A stretch of 64,000 nucleotides of DNA, taken from assembly GCA_965112735.1 (NCBI GenBank), contig OZ218950.1, positions 2,604,001 through 2,668,000 on the forward strand, written 5' to 3'. The notes below the pieces were generated by a model. It made no database searches and had not been told where the DNA came from. It saw only the letters and a program-made list of their open reading frames with translations. This document shows positions 1 to 12,700 of this stretch, piece by piece. This DNA is from Phaeosaccion multiseriatum (Eukaryota; Ochrophyta, other classes). Position 1 is the first letter of the stretch. Each line of letters starts with the position of its first letter. The position numbers and the translations under genes are program-made.

Positions 1-117
1 CTCCTTCGCTCCCTCCGTCCGTCCGTCCCTCCCTCCTTCCCTCTCTCCCTCCTTCCCTCTCTCCCTCCCTCCCTCTCTCCCTCCCTCCCTCCTTCCCTCT
101 CTTCCGTCCCTCCCTAC

Positions 118-2215
118 CAGTGGCGAGCATCTCCCCGTCGTCGGAGATGTCCATGGCCATGACGGGGAGCTTGTGTCCGTACAGAGAGAGGAAGAACTTG
201 AGCGAATCGTCAAAGAACACCTTCACAGTGCAGTCCAAGAGGGCCACAGCCAGCAGCAGCTTGGAGCTGGGGAAGGAAGGAAGGAAGGAAGGAGGGGAGG
301 GAGGGAGGGAGGGAGGGAGGGAGGGGGGAGGGGGCAGCAGGGGTGAGGAAAGAAAACGAGTCCTCCTCCCCCCGCCCCGCACACACGCACACACACTTTC
401 ACTCCTTCCTTGCTTGGTATCATTCTGTGTATTCAACTCTCTCACTCACTCACTCACTCACTCGCTCACGCACTTACTCGTTCACTCACCCACCCCCTCA
501 CTCACGCTCTCACGCTCTCACTCTCTCACTCACCCACTCACTCACTCACTCCAATCTCTTAGCCACTCCTTCCCTCCTTCCCTCCCTTTCTCCCTTCCTT
601 CCTTCCTTCCTTCTTTCCTTCCTTCCTTCCTTACCTGTCCTTGTGTCTGCTGTAGCGCACACACAGCACGTCGTCGCTGGTCTTAAGGGTGCGTGTGTGC
701 ACAAGCCCAAGGCCCCCCTGGGTCATCTCGAACTCCCAACACTTGACCTGAGGAGGCATTGAGAGAGAGTGTGTGTGCGAGGGAGAGGGTCAGAGAGAGA
801 TCGGCGGGGGGGGAGACAGAGAGAGAGAGAGGGAGAGGGTCAGAGAGAGAGAGAGAGAGGGAGAGATAGAGAGAGAATGTGTTGAAGAGAGAGAGAGACA
901 GAGAGTGGTGTGTGAGAGAAAGTAGGGGGTGTGGGGGAGGGAGGGAGTGAGTGAGTGAGTGAGGAAGTGAGGGAGAAGGGCGGTCTCACATTATCTTTGC
1001 TTGGAAGAGAGGAGGTGGGTAAGGTGAAAGGAGCAAGACACAAGTCAGACGTATAGCGGCCATCACAAGCATATGAGCCATCACTAGTCGGAGGCATATG
1101 GGGGGTCAGAGGCCCTACCCTACCCTACCCTACCCTACCCTACCCTACCCTACCCTACCCTTCGCTACTCCTGTCCCTACCTGGTTGTCTGCGCCCCCTG
1201 TGGCCATTCCCCTCCCGTCCGGCTTGACGTCGAGGCTCCAAATGGGTCCCTCGTGGGCAGCGTAGTCATGCAGTAGCTCTCCGCTGGACAGCTCCAGCAC
1301 TTGCAAGTTACCCTACACGCACACGGGCACAAGCACACGCACACACGCACACACGCACACATTTGTTCGCATTCATGCACCAAGAGACACACAGAGAGAG
1401 AGTAGAGGGGAGGGTAGGATGGCAGTGGATGGGGAGAGGCGAAGAGAGGAGGGGGGGGGGAGGGCAGAGGCAGGGGCAGGAGCAGTGAGGAGACTTGAGT
1501 TTCCAGAGCACCAATGGTGACATGTTTTTTACCCACAGACATTACCCTGAATACCCCTGGTACATGGCGTGATAAAAGCCCTCAGAAAAGGAGGGAAGAG
1601 AAGGAGGGATAAGAGATGGAGAGAGATATAGACACAGAGAGAGGGGGGGGGTGAGAGAAAGGGAGAAGGAGAGAGAGAGATGAGATGAGATGCAGCACGG
1701 CAGGAGACAAGAGACTTATTCATTCATTCTTTCCCGCGCTCACCGCTCACGACCACTCACCTGCTTGGTGCCAATGAACAGCTGGCGGTCTCCGGGGGCA
1801 AAGCTCAGGCACAGCCCAAAGCCGCATGCCGAAGTGCGTATGCAGTTTCGGGTCTTGGCATTCCACACTATTGCGCAGGGGACGGAGGAGGGGAGATGGG
1901 AGAGGAGGGGAGGGGACAGGGGAGGGAGGAGGGGAGATGGGAGGGGAGGATTCAGGATAGTTCCACATCATCCACTGACGTATTCCTGCTCCTACTACTA
2001 CTCCTACTACTACTACTACTATTACTACCACTACCACTACTACTGCTACTACTACTACTACTACTACTGTTGCAACTACTACTACTACTACTCCTACTCC
2101 TCCTACTACTACTACTACTGCAACTACTACTACTACTACTACTGCAACTACTACTACTACTCCTACTCCTACTACTACTACTACTACTACTACTGTTGCT
2201 ACTATTACTACTACT

Positions 2216-2247
<32 letters not shown>

Positions 2248-4970
2248 ACTACTACTACTACTCCTCCTCCTTTTTCTACTATTACTTAACTACTACCAGC
2301 ACCACCACTACCAAGGCAACGCGCCGCCTCGCACCGCAACCTCACCTTTGACGATCCCATTCCCCACAGAGGCGAGAAGCTGCGAGTCAGAGGAGATTGC
2401 AACAGCTCGGATGTCTCCGCGGTGACCAGGGGTGTCCAGAGTAGACACCTTTTCCACTCTGCTCAGTGAGAGAGGGGAAGGAAGGACGGACGGATGGGCA
2501 CACGCACAGAGAGGGGGGGGGGGGAGGGGGATGAGGAGGAAACCGGTCATTTATTTTTGAAACATGTGGGGCCTGGAAAGCGGGCGCGCGACAGATAGAG
2601 AGAGAGAGAGCAAGAGATATTTACATGTAGAGAGAGAGAAAGGTAGAGAGACAGAGAGAGCGGAGAGAGAGACAGTGAGAGAGCACTGACGTGGCGGTGG
2701 GAGTCTTGCTGGTCTCGCTGGCGGCCTTTCTCTTGCTGCTGCTGCTGCTGCTGCTGTGTGAGGTGGTCTTGAGGCCCCACAGCTCCAGCGAGTTGTTGTG
2801 TAGAGAAAGGAGTATACGTGTGCCGTGCGCATCCCGCGTCAGCTCGGGAGAGAAGTCGAAGGAGCGGATCTGTCAATCATTCGTTGGGGGGGCGGGGGGG
2901 GGGAGGAGATGAGGGGCAGGGGGCATGCTTAGATGTTTAGGCGCTGCGGTGAGGTGTGCCTGTCATTCAAAAAGAAGCACAGTCATCACCAGCCATCTTT
3001 TCTCTTCCTCTCTCCCTTCATCCCTCCCTCGCCCCCTCACCCACCTTATGGTGTGTCCGAAGCACACACGCGGACTCAAGTTCATCTCCCGCAATAACCC
3101 CCTCCCTCCCCTCGCCCCCTTCCTCTGCTCCGGCCGCTGCTCGGGAGTCCCCCCCCCCCTCCCCTCCCTCTCCTCCCTCCGCCTCTTCCCCTCCTTCCTC
3201 CTCCGCCCAGCTCGCCACCGCTCCAAACGACATGCCCCCGTTGGCGTCCCTCTCGCTCTGCAGACGAAGAGCCGCCTCTTGCGCCTTGTTGAGCTTCTCG
3301 GCGTGGCGCTTCAGTCGCCGCTTTCTCTTCTTCTTCACCTGCGGTTTGTTGGTTTGTTGGTTCGTTCCGTGGTTTGAGGTCTATGAAACTGGAACTGACA
3401 CTGACACTGACGCTGGAACTGGAAACGAACAGCTCACCTCTCCTTCTGTGCGGCACCGGAGCACTTCCACGACCTTTCCCGCGCTCTGCACACCGATGTA
3501 GGGCCCCTGTGGCACCAGGGAGAGGGGGGTGGCAGTGGATGGGGAGGGAAGGAGCGAAGGAGGGAAGGACGGAGGGGTGGTGGAGGGAGGGAAGGAGGGA
3601 GAGAGGGAGGAGAGAGAGTGAGTACCTGTCCATCCACCTGCATATCGGCCCATATGCCTGCCTGCTTGCCTGCCTACTTCCTGCCCGCAAGCCTGCCTCC
3701 TTCGCCCCTTCCTTCCACGCACGCACACACGCACCTTCTTGTGAAAGCGAACGCACACAGCGCGATCATTGCTCTGCCGCAGAACCGACCCCATATATGT
3801 GGCCAGCTCCACCTCACTCTCAACCCCCCCTCTCCCTCCCCCTCCTCCTCCCTCTGCTTGGCCTTCACCTTTCTCTCTTCCCCCTCCTTCCTTCCTCTCC
3901 TGCAAGGCCCACACCCTTAGCTGGCTGTCCGAAGCCCCCGTCACCAGTCTCGTGCCCTCGGGGTTGACATCCAAGCTCCACACTTCACTGCGGTGCCCCA
4001 CCAGCGTCTGAACACAGTGCTGTGTGACGAGGTCCCACACCTTGACGAGAGTGTCCTTGCTGCTGCTCACCAAGTACCTCGGTTGCTGCTGCCGCTGCTG
4101 CTGCTGCTGGCCAGTCGCCATCGTCGCCTCCCCGTCTACTACCTCCCCCTCCCCTACGTGTTGGTGACCCACAAAGGCGACATCTGTGACACCGTCGGAG
4201 TGTCCCCGCAGACGAAAGAGCCCCGTCTCGGCAACCACATCCCAGAGGACAACATCTGTGTCCGCCCCGCCAGTGGCCATGAGCCCCCCGTGCGGGGCGT
4301 ACCTACCCGACAGGACAGCACCCTTGTGACCCTTTAGAGACACCTCTGCCTCTTCCGATGCGAGGTTAAAAATCCGGACGATACCTGGCACAGCGTAATG
4401 TGGCGTGAGTGACATGAAATGGTCGAGCCAAGGAGTACGGGGACGGAGGGAGAAAAGAGGAGGGAGGGAGGGTCTTTGGTCAGGCCCAGACGGCACCGAT
4501 TGAAAGAAGGCTATGGGACGGACAAACGCGGCGCTTCTACAGGATAGCTAGCACAAAGACGACTCAGTGCAGAGCGGGGGGTGCGCGTGGAATTGCATTG
4601 GCATGTCTCGAGTGACCACCGTCTGGGCTTGTGCGCCTCTTTCCCGTCCCATCATGGATCCTCCAAAGCATCCGAAGCACCATGCACACCCCAGGCATCA
4701 ATCAGCCTTACCATCCGTGTAGCCCACTGCAACTCTCTTGCCATCGTGGGAGAGTATCAGCCGGGTGACCTCGTCCTCCTCAATCCCCTCCTCCTCGGCG
4801 TGCAGCTGGGCCTCCATCGTCCCCCTCCGCAGATTCCACAGGCCGACATCGTGCAGCGCTGCTGTGATTGCGAGGGACCCCGAGCCGTCGAACAAGGCGT
4901 TGCTACCACTGCTAGCGATCACCCCGAAGCTGTGCTCTTGCTCGTAGCGCAAGTAAGTCTTGCTCGTCAT
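118..4970 (-). CDS. WDR3: WDR3 / Utp12 homologue, SSU-processome WD40 protein (3' part outside window)
   Basis: Nucleolar beta-propeller protein that, as part of the UTP-B subcomplex, helps process 18S pre-rRNA in known relatives. Ten exons fit in frame: 4712-4970, 3735-4384, 3438-3506, 3045-3338, 2691-2869, 2346-2458, 1761-1867, 1181-1312, 635-747, 118-266 (about 688 aa seen; the family is about 940). The start ATG at 4970 gives [10 protein letters not shown], which aligns with the conserved WDR3 N-terminus; the upstream GTG at 4988 is not needed. Recognisable family stretches are [31 protein letters not shown], a basic [19 protein letters not shown] linker, then [11 protein letters not shown] and [22 protein letters not shown] repeats fill both halves; the last repeats and the C-terminal Utp12 domain lie beyond the left edge. 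Introns are rich in simple repeats. Family assignment is very secure; individual splice sites less so. Confidence 0.93.
1113..1160. repeat. (CCCTA)n telomere-like pentamer tract
   Basis: About ten tandem CCCTA units inside a WDR3 intron, just upstream of the exon ending at 1312. It is one base shorter per unit than the CCCTAA telomere repeat common in algae, so it may be only a microsatellite. Confidence 0.9.
1979..2290. repeat. (CTA)n trinucleotide microsatellite
   Basis: Imperfect CTA/CTG trinucleotide tract of about 300 bases that fills most of the WDR3 intron 1868-2345. It gives long poly-Leu and poly-Tyr open frames that are not genes. Confidence 0.95.
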
Positions 4971-5874
4971 CCTGTGATCCTTTCCCACTTTTTACGCCAT
5001 GCTGGCCGGTCCAGCCTGTGGAGGAAGTTGCCTCAAGTAAGCCTCTTCCTGTAGAGCTTAGCGTCCCCTTCACCAACAGAAAAGAGCAAGGACAGAGGAG
5101 AAGAGGGGCAAGAGGGGATGGAACGAAGAGGGCGAGGGCCAGCCAAGCGATCGCCAAGGAGCGAGGCCACCAAATGGCGACGCATTGCACCACCAAATTT
5201 GCTTACACGCCGTTTGTGAACAAAATAACCAAATAACCCCGTTTTTATTGCTGGTGAAGGTGTGGACGTCAGTGAGGCGAAGGAAGACGACGAGGAGGAG
5301 GTCACGGTGACGCTGGCCGTCAATCGTCAAAGGAGACGAAAATACGGCGAGCAGCAACAATCGGTCTTCCAACTCCCCAAACTCTTCGCAGCCTAAGAAG
5401 GTGTGTTTGTCTTTGATGCGCTCCAGCTCTTTCGCTCTTCTAGCGAAAGGTCTCCTCTCTCTCTCTCTCTCTCTCTCTCTTGCCGCTAAATTTTACTTCG
5501 AGTAGTAATACTTTCAAATAGAGGGGGGAAAGAAAAATGAAAAATCTCAACAACTTCGCCGAGGGTCTCAGGCGCAGTGGGCTTTCGATTGGAGCAGGCA
5601 CCCTTGAGGTTTGGGCGCAAACGTGTGATGGATTCGATTGGAGCAGGCGCTAACGTGTGATGGATGCGGTGCGGAGGGTGGATGCTCAGGCCGCGGCGCT
5701 TTCTCTCTTTTAGAAACGCTTACTGTACCACATTAAAATTAAAACGAAACTAAGGCAAACCCTTCCCTTTCCTATCCGTTCCCCCTACCATTTATCTCTC
5801 TATTCAACAGATTAGCTACCCTTCACGGAGCCTTGACGGAGCCACCTGGGCCCTGGGCCGTCTCCCCCTTAGCT
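4971..5874. other. Spacer between WDR3 start and helicase 3' end, with a short direct repeat
   Basis: No convincing exon on either strand. It should hold the WDR3 promoter and the 3' end of the helicase transcript. There is a CT tract near 5455-5480. Two blocks are each repeated once: TTCGATTGGAGCAGGC at 5584 and 5633, and AACGTGTGATGGA at 5620 and 5652, making an interleaved duplication of about 40 bases. Confidence 0.7.
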
Positions 5875-7924
5875 CTAGCCACAGACCTTTGTCAGGCGGG
5901 CCACCAGAACAGCCTTGTTGCCCGTCTTGATCTGTCCTCTCATCCCCAGCTGTACCTTCAAATCTACAACTCTCAAAGCACTAATTTGCTCCGCGCTCAG
6001 AGCTGGAAGGTTCACCACCTCCCCCTCCCCGTCGCCCTCTTCCTCAGGGAGGTCCGCCACCTTCCCCTCTTCTTCATCCTCCTCCTCCTCCGGCGCTTCC
6101 TCTCCTGCCTGGAACATATTCTTCTTGTAGTTACGATTGGGGTTCCTGTCCCCTGCAGAGGAAATGTCGACGTCGTTGCCGCTGCGGCGACTGCGCGCCC
6201 ACGTTGCATACTGCTCCACACATGCCTTGTCGATGTAGAGGGTGACGCCGTGGCCTCCCTTGCCATAGCCGCAGCACCGTCCGACAAGGCCCTGCACCAC
6301 GGTGTCGCAGTTGGACTTAGCGGCGGGCGTCTCCACGACCAAGCCCACATGCCTCGTGTTGAAGTTCTTGCCGCACTTGAGCATCCCCTTGATGAGTATA
6401 CAGGTGATGGTGGGAGGCGCTCCCACAGCAAGCAGCAGAGAGAGGCTATCAACAAGGGGGGTATTCCCACCCCCTCCTCCTGCCGGTCCTGCCGGAGAAG
6501 GCGTGGGCTCGGCTACCACGTTCACCCACTTGGGGTGCAAGGCCTTCATGGCACTGTTGTAGGACCCCACCAAGTCCTCGTTCGCATTGTCCCACTCCAA
6601 CACCACCACCCTCCCCTGGGCATTCTTGTGCAGGTAGTCCTTGAAGCGCTTGCGCCAAATGTCCGTCGCCTCGGTGCCCGACGCACGAATAAACGCAAAA
6701 AAGTTCTCTCCCTTCTTCCGAGTCTGATCTGCCTTGATTGCCGCTAGTCTTTGAACAAACTCTGCCATGGTGGCTGTAAAGGCAGCGTCCTCTTGCTCCT
6801 ACAGTGCCTGTAGCGCCTGCCTTTCCTCCTCCGCCTCAGCTGCCGTGTCCTTCTTGTCTCCCTTGCCCTTGTCCTTGCCCTTGCCCTTTCCCTTGGCTTT
6901 TGGCCTCTTGTAAAAGAGCCTCTGACAAAACTCGTCCGTCTTGGTGTCGATCAATGTCGAGGGGGTGTCGAGCATCTGGCACACTCCGTAGTAGCCATCA
7001 GCGGGCTCCATCTGGGCAACAAAGCAGAGCAAAGCAAAGGAGGGAGGGAGACACGACAGTGCCAAGAAGTCAGACACGCCTTCGGCTCACATTCCCTCTC
7101 CCCCCCCCCCCTTTCCAGCTCTACTTTCTCCCAGCACAGGCAGCTTTCTCTCGCCCCCCCCCCCGCCCTCGGTCGTGGCACCCTCCTTCTACACTCACCT
7201 CAACGAAGCCCACGCCCTCAGCATGACTGTGCGCACCCTCGCCCATCTGGGGAAAGGGAGTGGCAGACACAGACAACACGGACACCTCATTCTTCTTCAT
7301 CTCATCGGCGTCAAAGTACGCCGGTGCGCCAATCTCGTCGAAAAACTTGGACATCAAGCCGTTCTGATTGGACCCGTGATGACTCTCATCGTGAAGGATT
7401 AAGGCCTTGCTACTCATCAGCGGGTAGACCTTTTTGAGGTCTGCCTTCTCTGGGGCGTGGAACACACGAGAATCGGCATCAAAGCCGTCGATGGTTCCAA
7501 GGGACTGACGCGTCTGATCCCGGAGGAGGGTGTCAGAAATGGCGTTGATCACAAAGACAGAGTCTTGCTTTAGGCCCAGCTTCCGCTGAAGTACGAGGCA
7601 GTGTGGGTGTGTCTCGTGTGTCAGCAGAAAGGCAAGCTGCCTCATCACCCCCGTCTTTCCGCTCTGCATCTGCGCTACGAGGTGGACCCAGCGGTTCCCT
7701 TCCTCGATAAAAGAGGTGAGTACCTCCTCAGCTGCATGGCACTGGTTGTCGTACACATACTCCGCCGAGCGCCTGGGTTCTTCGAGCGTTGGGAGTAGTG
7801 TGTTTGGAGGTCCGACGTCACCCACACGGATATAGCCCTGTTCGACTGGATCACTACCGCGGGGATAGCCCGGCCAACGCACAAGAGAGAACACACTAGC
7901 CGGCTGGGGAATCGGCTGGGCCAT
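5875..7924 (-). CDS. SF2 DExH-box helicase, split by an in-frame TAG
   Basis: Predicted ATP-dependent nucleic-acid translocase of superfamily 2. Exon 1 (7199-7924) holds the Walker A motif QMQSGKTG, the DExH box HDESHHG and motif III SATPF. A GTGAGT donor at 7198 joins it to exon 2, which starts at 7011 (MEPADGYYGV) and runs into a Lys/Gly-rich linker. A TAG at 6799-6801 then interrupts the frame. The same frame continues without a shift into 5875-6768, where lobe 2 carries NFNTRHVGL and the motif VI-like QGLVGRCCGYGK, followed by an acidic stretch and a C-terminal SAP-like segment (LRVVDLKVQLGMRGQIKTG). Exons are few for this neighbourhood. Start at 7924 is chosen because upstream sequence to 8155 looks non-coding, but an upstream exon is possible. 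Relatives are, as far as I recognise, commonest in large DNA viruses and phages; substrate is unknown. It may be a young pseudogene. Confidence 0.75.
6799..6801 (-). other. In-frame TAG between helicase lobes
   Basis: The codon separates ERQALQAL from EQEDAAFTAT and the Met of the downstream 297-codon frame 30 bases on. Both sides are in the same frame and read as one helical linker, so a single CAG to TAG change in a Gln-rich region would explain it. Confidence 0.8.
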
Positions 7925-8362
7925 TCTGTGGCCGTACGAGTCGCTCTTGGTGCCGCTGTCCTTCTGCTCCACGTACAGAGAGAGAGAGTGAGAGAGTAAG
8001 AGACATTTTGCGCGCTGCTTGCTTCCTGCAGGGAGCTTTCGCTTTATTATTGTGTCAGCAGCGCCGAAAATCCGATAATCAAAATCCCGAAGGTGAGAAA
8101 AACCTGTGAGCTGAAACTGAAACTGAACAAATCTCGTTGGCCATTTTGATCCCATTTCGATTTCCGCAAGTCAAGCTTCTCTTCCTCCACCGGCGCCTTC
8201 CCACAGAGGGTGCTCTCTTCTCTGAGGAAGAGACGGAGTGATATATAGCACCGGGGAGGTGTTTCAGAACTGTGGTGCAACGGGTATTTTATTTGCAATA
8301 CATCTGAAAAGTGGAGCAGACCAACAGAGAGAAGGAGGGAGTAGAAGACGTAAGCAATAGTG
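7925..8362. promoter_or_regulatory. Shared 5' region of helicase and CAP-D2
   Basis: Divergent spacer between the helicase start (7924, minus) and the CAP-D2 start (8363, plus). A TATA-like ATATATA sits at 8241-8247, about 120 bases before the CAP-D2 ATG. A CT-rich tract ending in CAG near 7970-7985 on the minus strand could also be a splice acceptor for an unseen first helicase exon. Confidence 0.4.
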
Positions 8363-9684
8363 ATGGCGGAGACCATCGCCTTCAAGATCCCCCCCAACCT
8401 GACAGACTTAGAGCTGGGGAAGGCCGACCGACTCTGTGTGCAAGACAACGTAGACCTCCGGGAGGAGAGGGATGCTTCGGCTCTGCACGACCGTTTGGAT
8501 GGGTTGAGGGAGAGAGTGCTCGGCGGAGGCGGTGATGGAGAGGAGGATGGGAATGGCGATCACGAGGGTGTGACTTCTATCGCTAACCAGGAGAACTTCG
8601 ATCTGATGTACTGCTTCGTGAGGTGAGTGCTTCCCGGCCTGCCACTTCAAAATTTCACAGGATGGGATGTGAGGAGGTGCGGAAAGAGAGCAGCAAATGC
8701 AGCACATAGGGGGACAGGGGGGAAATTTATGAAAATGAGCTTGCGACGTTTGCCTGCACTCTACGTGCCGCTTCCCTCCTCACTCGCCCCCCCCCCACCC
8801 TCCTGCCTACCCTAACGAAACAGGGACTTTCGACATGTGCCGGGTTCCGTCCAGAAGGGGGTCCTTGACACGCTCGAATGCGTGGTGGAGGGTCTCGTTC
8901 AGCACATTGAGCCCTCGCCCTTATCCCAGCAGGCGCGGCGCAGGGCCAGGGGAAAGAGAAGGGCGGAAGACTGGGCGTCTGTGGGCATGAAGCTGGAAGG
9001 CCGGGACACTGCAGCAGAGGACAATGGGCAGGGGCAGGGACAGGGGCAGTTTCCCCTGCAGGTAAAGAACGCCTTCCAGATTGCGGTATTCTTTCTGTTT
9101 ACGGTCACCATGAAGGCCGAGGCCGTCTTCGCAAACACCAAGGAGAATGAGAGTTTGGAGCGACAAGCCAACGGGAGAGGGGCAGGGGCGAGGGGCGGCA
9201 AGAAGAAGGGCGCCACGGGCGGGGGTGCTGCAGCAGGAGCGGCGGCAGTAAGAGAGCTCCAGTGGGAGACCGCGAGAGAGACAGCGCTATCCATATTGGT
9301 GGAGGCCCTTCGCTGCGACCGCTCCCGCTTGTGGCACTTGGGTATCCCCGCTGAGGACTTTGTCAATCTCTTCCTCCGCGTGGGCTACAGCGTGCTCGAG
9401 CTGCCGCACACCATGCTTGCAGGCAGCAAACCCGTCAAGCTGCTGGCCTTCCAGCTCGTGGCGCTGTCTTTTCAGGCCTCGCAGAGCGTGACTGCAGGGG
9501 TTAGTGCTCGCATCTTACAAATGGTCAACGCACACGACCATCTGCCCCCTGCCATGGCGGAGCTGTGCAGAGGGCTTGCAAAGGGGCAACACAGGGACTC
9601 CCGCCTTGCCGCCGATCTGCTGAGGGAGCTCGGTAGGATGGACCTCAACCACGTTGATGCAGGTGCGTGCGTGGAGACGAGAAT

Positions 9685-9719
<35 letters not shown>

Positions 9720-12700
9720 GATGGTTCGCTGATTCATTGGAGGAAGTCCCAACGTCTTTTGCGGCCTTATTGCAGGGGCCTGTCTGCAGGGGCCTGTCTA
9801 CCTGTCATTTTGACAGGGGACCTTTGGCCAATCTACCCCTTTACTCTACGATCCCCCCTCGCAACTCTCTTCCTTCGCGGCCCTTGGGCCTCCAGCCTTT
9901 TATAGGGCGGTGATAGGGCGGTGATACTGACCTCGACCTTCGCTCTTGTTCCTTTGCCTTCCCCTCTCCTCCCCTCCCCTCCCCTCCCCTCTCCGCAGCC
10001 AAGAACGCTGCCGGCGTGCGTAACATGTCCAAGTTCCTGGAGGAGATGAGCACAGCCCTGCCTGGCGTGGTGCTGACCAATCTCTCTGTGCTGCTGCCTC
10101 ACTTCCAAAGCGAGCCTTACGCCATTCGCAGTGCGCTGACGAGCTGCCTGGCCGGTATTCTCTGCGCGGGGGCCGAGTACGAGAGGAGGGAGAAGGACAA
10201 GGCGGCCGGCCGGGCGGTGGAGGAGGACGAGGAGGAGGAGGAGAAGGAGGAGGGCGGCGATGGACAGGTAGGAGGGACGGCTTGGGGGGATCGTAGCACC
10301 CGCGAGGAAGGGAGAGGGAGAGAGAGAGAGAAAAGAGAGAAAGACGAACGAGCTCTCTCTTGCGGGGGTGGGGTATTAGATGGAGGTGCTATTGAGGTGC
10401 TAAGGCTTTGTGCGATCGATCGACTCGTAGGGTGGGGCTTTTTAGAGGCAGTGCACCGAAAGCTTGCTCCCTTCTCCCTGCTCCTGCCTTTTCTTCATTC
10501 ATTCCTTCACATTCCTTCATGCGTGGCGCCTGAAATCCCGCCCCCCCCCCTCCTCCTCCTTCTGTATCCTTCGCCCGTCCACTGCCCATCTCATCCCTTC
10601 CCTTGATCCATACAGGTGAAGGTGGACACCAAGACCCGAGACAGACTGCTGGACATTCTGGAAGAGCGGGTCAGGGACGTGAATGCCTTCTCTCGATCCG
10701 CAGTGCTGAAGGCTTGGGCCACCCTCAGCGAGGCGAGGGCCATTCCGCGCAATCGAATCCAAGACGTCGCCAAGTGAGTGAAGTGAAGGGTGCGAGTAAA
10801 GCGAGCGAGTGGATGTGTTAGGAATGAAGGGTGGGGGGTATGGGGTATGTTTTGTTTTGTTTCCCCATCCTACCCCACCCTGCTCCTCTCTGTGGTACAC
10901 GGCCCGGCTGCCCCCCCTGCCCGACCCGGATGGCTATGGTGATGACGATGACGATGATGATGATGGTGGTGGTGGTGGTGGTAGAGGAGTGTTGGCGGTG
11001 ATGATGATGTGGCGGTATGCAGCGTATCGCCATGCCAACTGCTGATCACCCACCTGCTGTATCACCAACTGCTGTAACACCAACTGCCGTGCCCCCCAGG
11101 ATCGGACAGGACCGACTACACGACAAGAGCTCCAATGTGCGAAAGAGTGCCGTGCAGCTGCTCACTGCCTTACTCGAGAACAACCCTTACGGGGCTGTCC
11201 TGGAGCCACAGCCGTACGTTCGCAAGGCCGAGGAGGTGATGGCAGAGTTGCTCAAGGTCACGGGGGGGGGAGAGAAGGGGCCGCGCCTCACCAAGGGGGA
11301 GAAGAAAGCACTCAAAGATGCAGACTTGGACATTGGGAGGTTTGGTGGCGAGGGAGAGGAGGAGGAGGAGGAGGAGGAGGAGGGGGGGGGGGACGAGAGC
11401 GACAAGGAGAACAACGTGAAGGAGGAGGAGGTGAGCGAGGAGGAGGAGGGAGAGGAGAAGGAGGATGGCGTGAAAGTAGAGCCCAAGGTAGAGGACGAAG
11501 ACGAGGCCGAGGAGGAGGAGAAGATGAGTGAGGCGGAAAGGAAGAAGATGGACCTCACTCTCCAACTCAGCCTACTTAACGGCGCCATTGGCTTCGTGGC
11601 GGTACTGGGGGCGGCGAGCACCACTCTCTTCACCATGCTGCAGAGCAGGACCACGAGTGACGTCATCGAGGCGCTGCGCTTCTTTACCAAGGCGAGACAG
11701 TTTCAACTGCCGTCTGCTGCCATCGGCATCCGCAAGTCGCTGCCACTGGTGTGGCACAGCGAGGCGTCGGTCGTGGAGGAGGCTAAGAATGCCTTTGTGG
11801 AAGCGTTTGTGTCCGTGCCGGGGGGCGGGCCAAGAGGACCTCCGCTACAGCCCCGAGAGGTGAGGGAGGGAGGGAATGAACTGGGGGGGGTGGGTGGAAT
11901 GAGTGAGTGCGGGAGTGAGTGAGTGAGTGAGTGAATGAGTGGGAGGGGAAAGCAAGAAGGGAAGGGAACGGGGCTTGAAGAAGACTGCTGGCAGAAGAGA
12001 GAGAGCACACACGCACGCACACTCACTCGCCTCTTGCCTCCTCCTCCTCCTGCTTCCACTCCTCCTTCTCTTCTTCTACCTACGCCAATGACTCACAGGT
12101 GGCGCAGAACCTCGTCATGGTGTGTGCACAGAGCAGCACCGCTGACCTCGTGTGCCTGGAGAAGCTCCTCACCACCCTTGTGGAGGGGGACGACAAGGGA
12201 CAGCCAAGGCTGGAGATGAAGGTCTTCGATCAGCTGTGGCTGGCCGTGGCGGGCAAAGGGAACCCGGCCTGGGCTCGAGCAGCGGCGCTGCAGGTGGTGG
12301 CGTGCGGAGCGGTCGCGGCCCCTTCTCTTGTGGACGATTCGAGCCGGCTGCAGACTCTGCTGGCCACGGGGCTGGGCCAGGGGGTTATGGAGGCCGGTGA
12401 TTGGAACACTGTCAAGAGCGCATGCCTGGCATTGCAGCGGCTTGATCCGGGCACCTCCTCGGCCTTGGGCAGCAGCAGCAGCAGCAGCAGCAGCAGCGGC
12501 AATGCCCGTGGCAGTAGTGGGTGGGACCAGGACGAGAAGCGGCGTCTGGTGGACAAGATTCTGAAAAGGCTTTGCCATTTTGTGCAAGGGCGCTGGTGCG
12601 AGGCGCCTTCTTGTCCTGCTCGTGTGAACCGCGTCAGCTCAGTGAGCAGCGCCGTCGTGAGCGACAGCAGCAGCAGCATCGAGGGCGGAGAAGAAGGAGA

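Noticed and set aside
1896-2351. Poly-Leu/poly-Tyr open frames as membrane proteins
   Set aside because: Pure translation of the CTA microsatellite inside a WDR3 intron.
5833-6747. 304-codon open frame on the plus strand opposite the helicase C-terminal part
   Set aside because: Shadow of the minus-strand coding region; no family motif, while the minus frame has helicase and SAP-like motifs.
6773-6801. A 29-base mini-intron (GTAGGA...TTTACAG) that would remove the helicase TAG
   Set aside because: Too short for any intron seen here and its removal shifts the frame, destroying the downstream helicase lobe.
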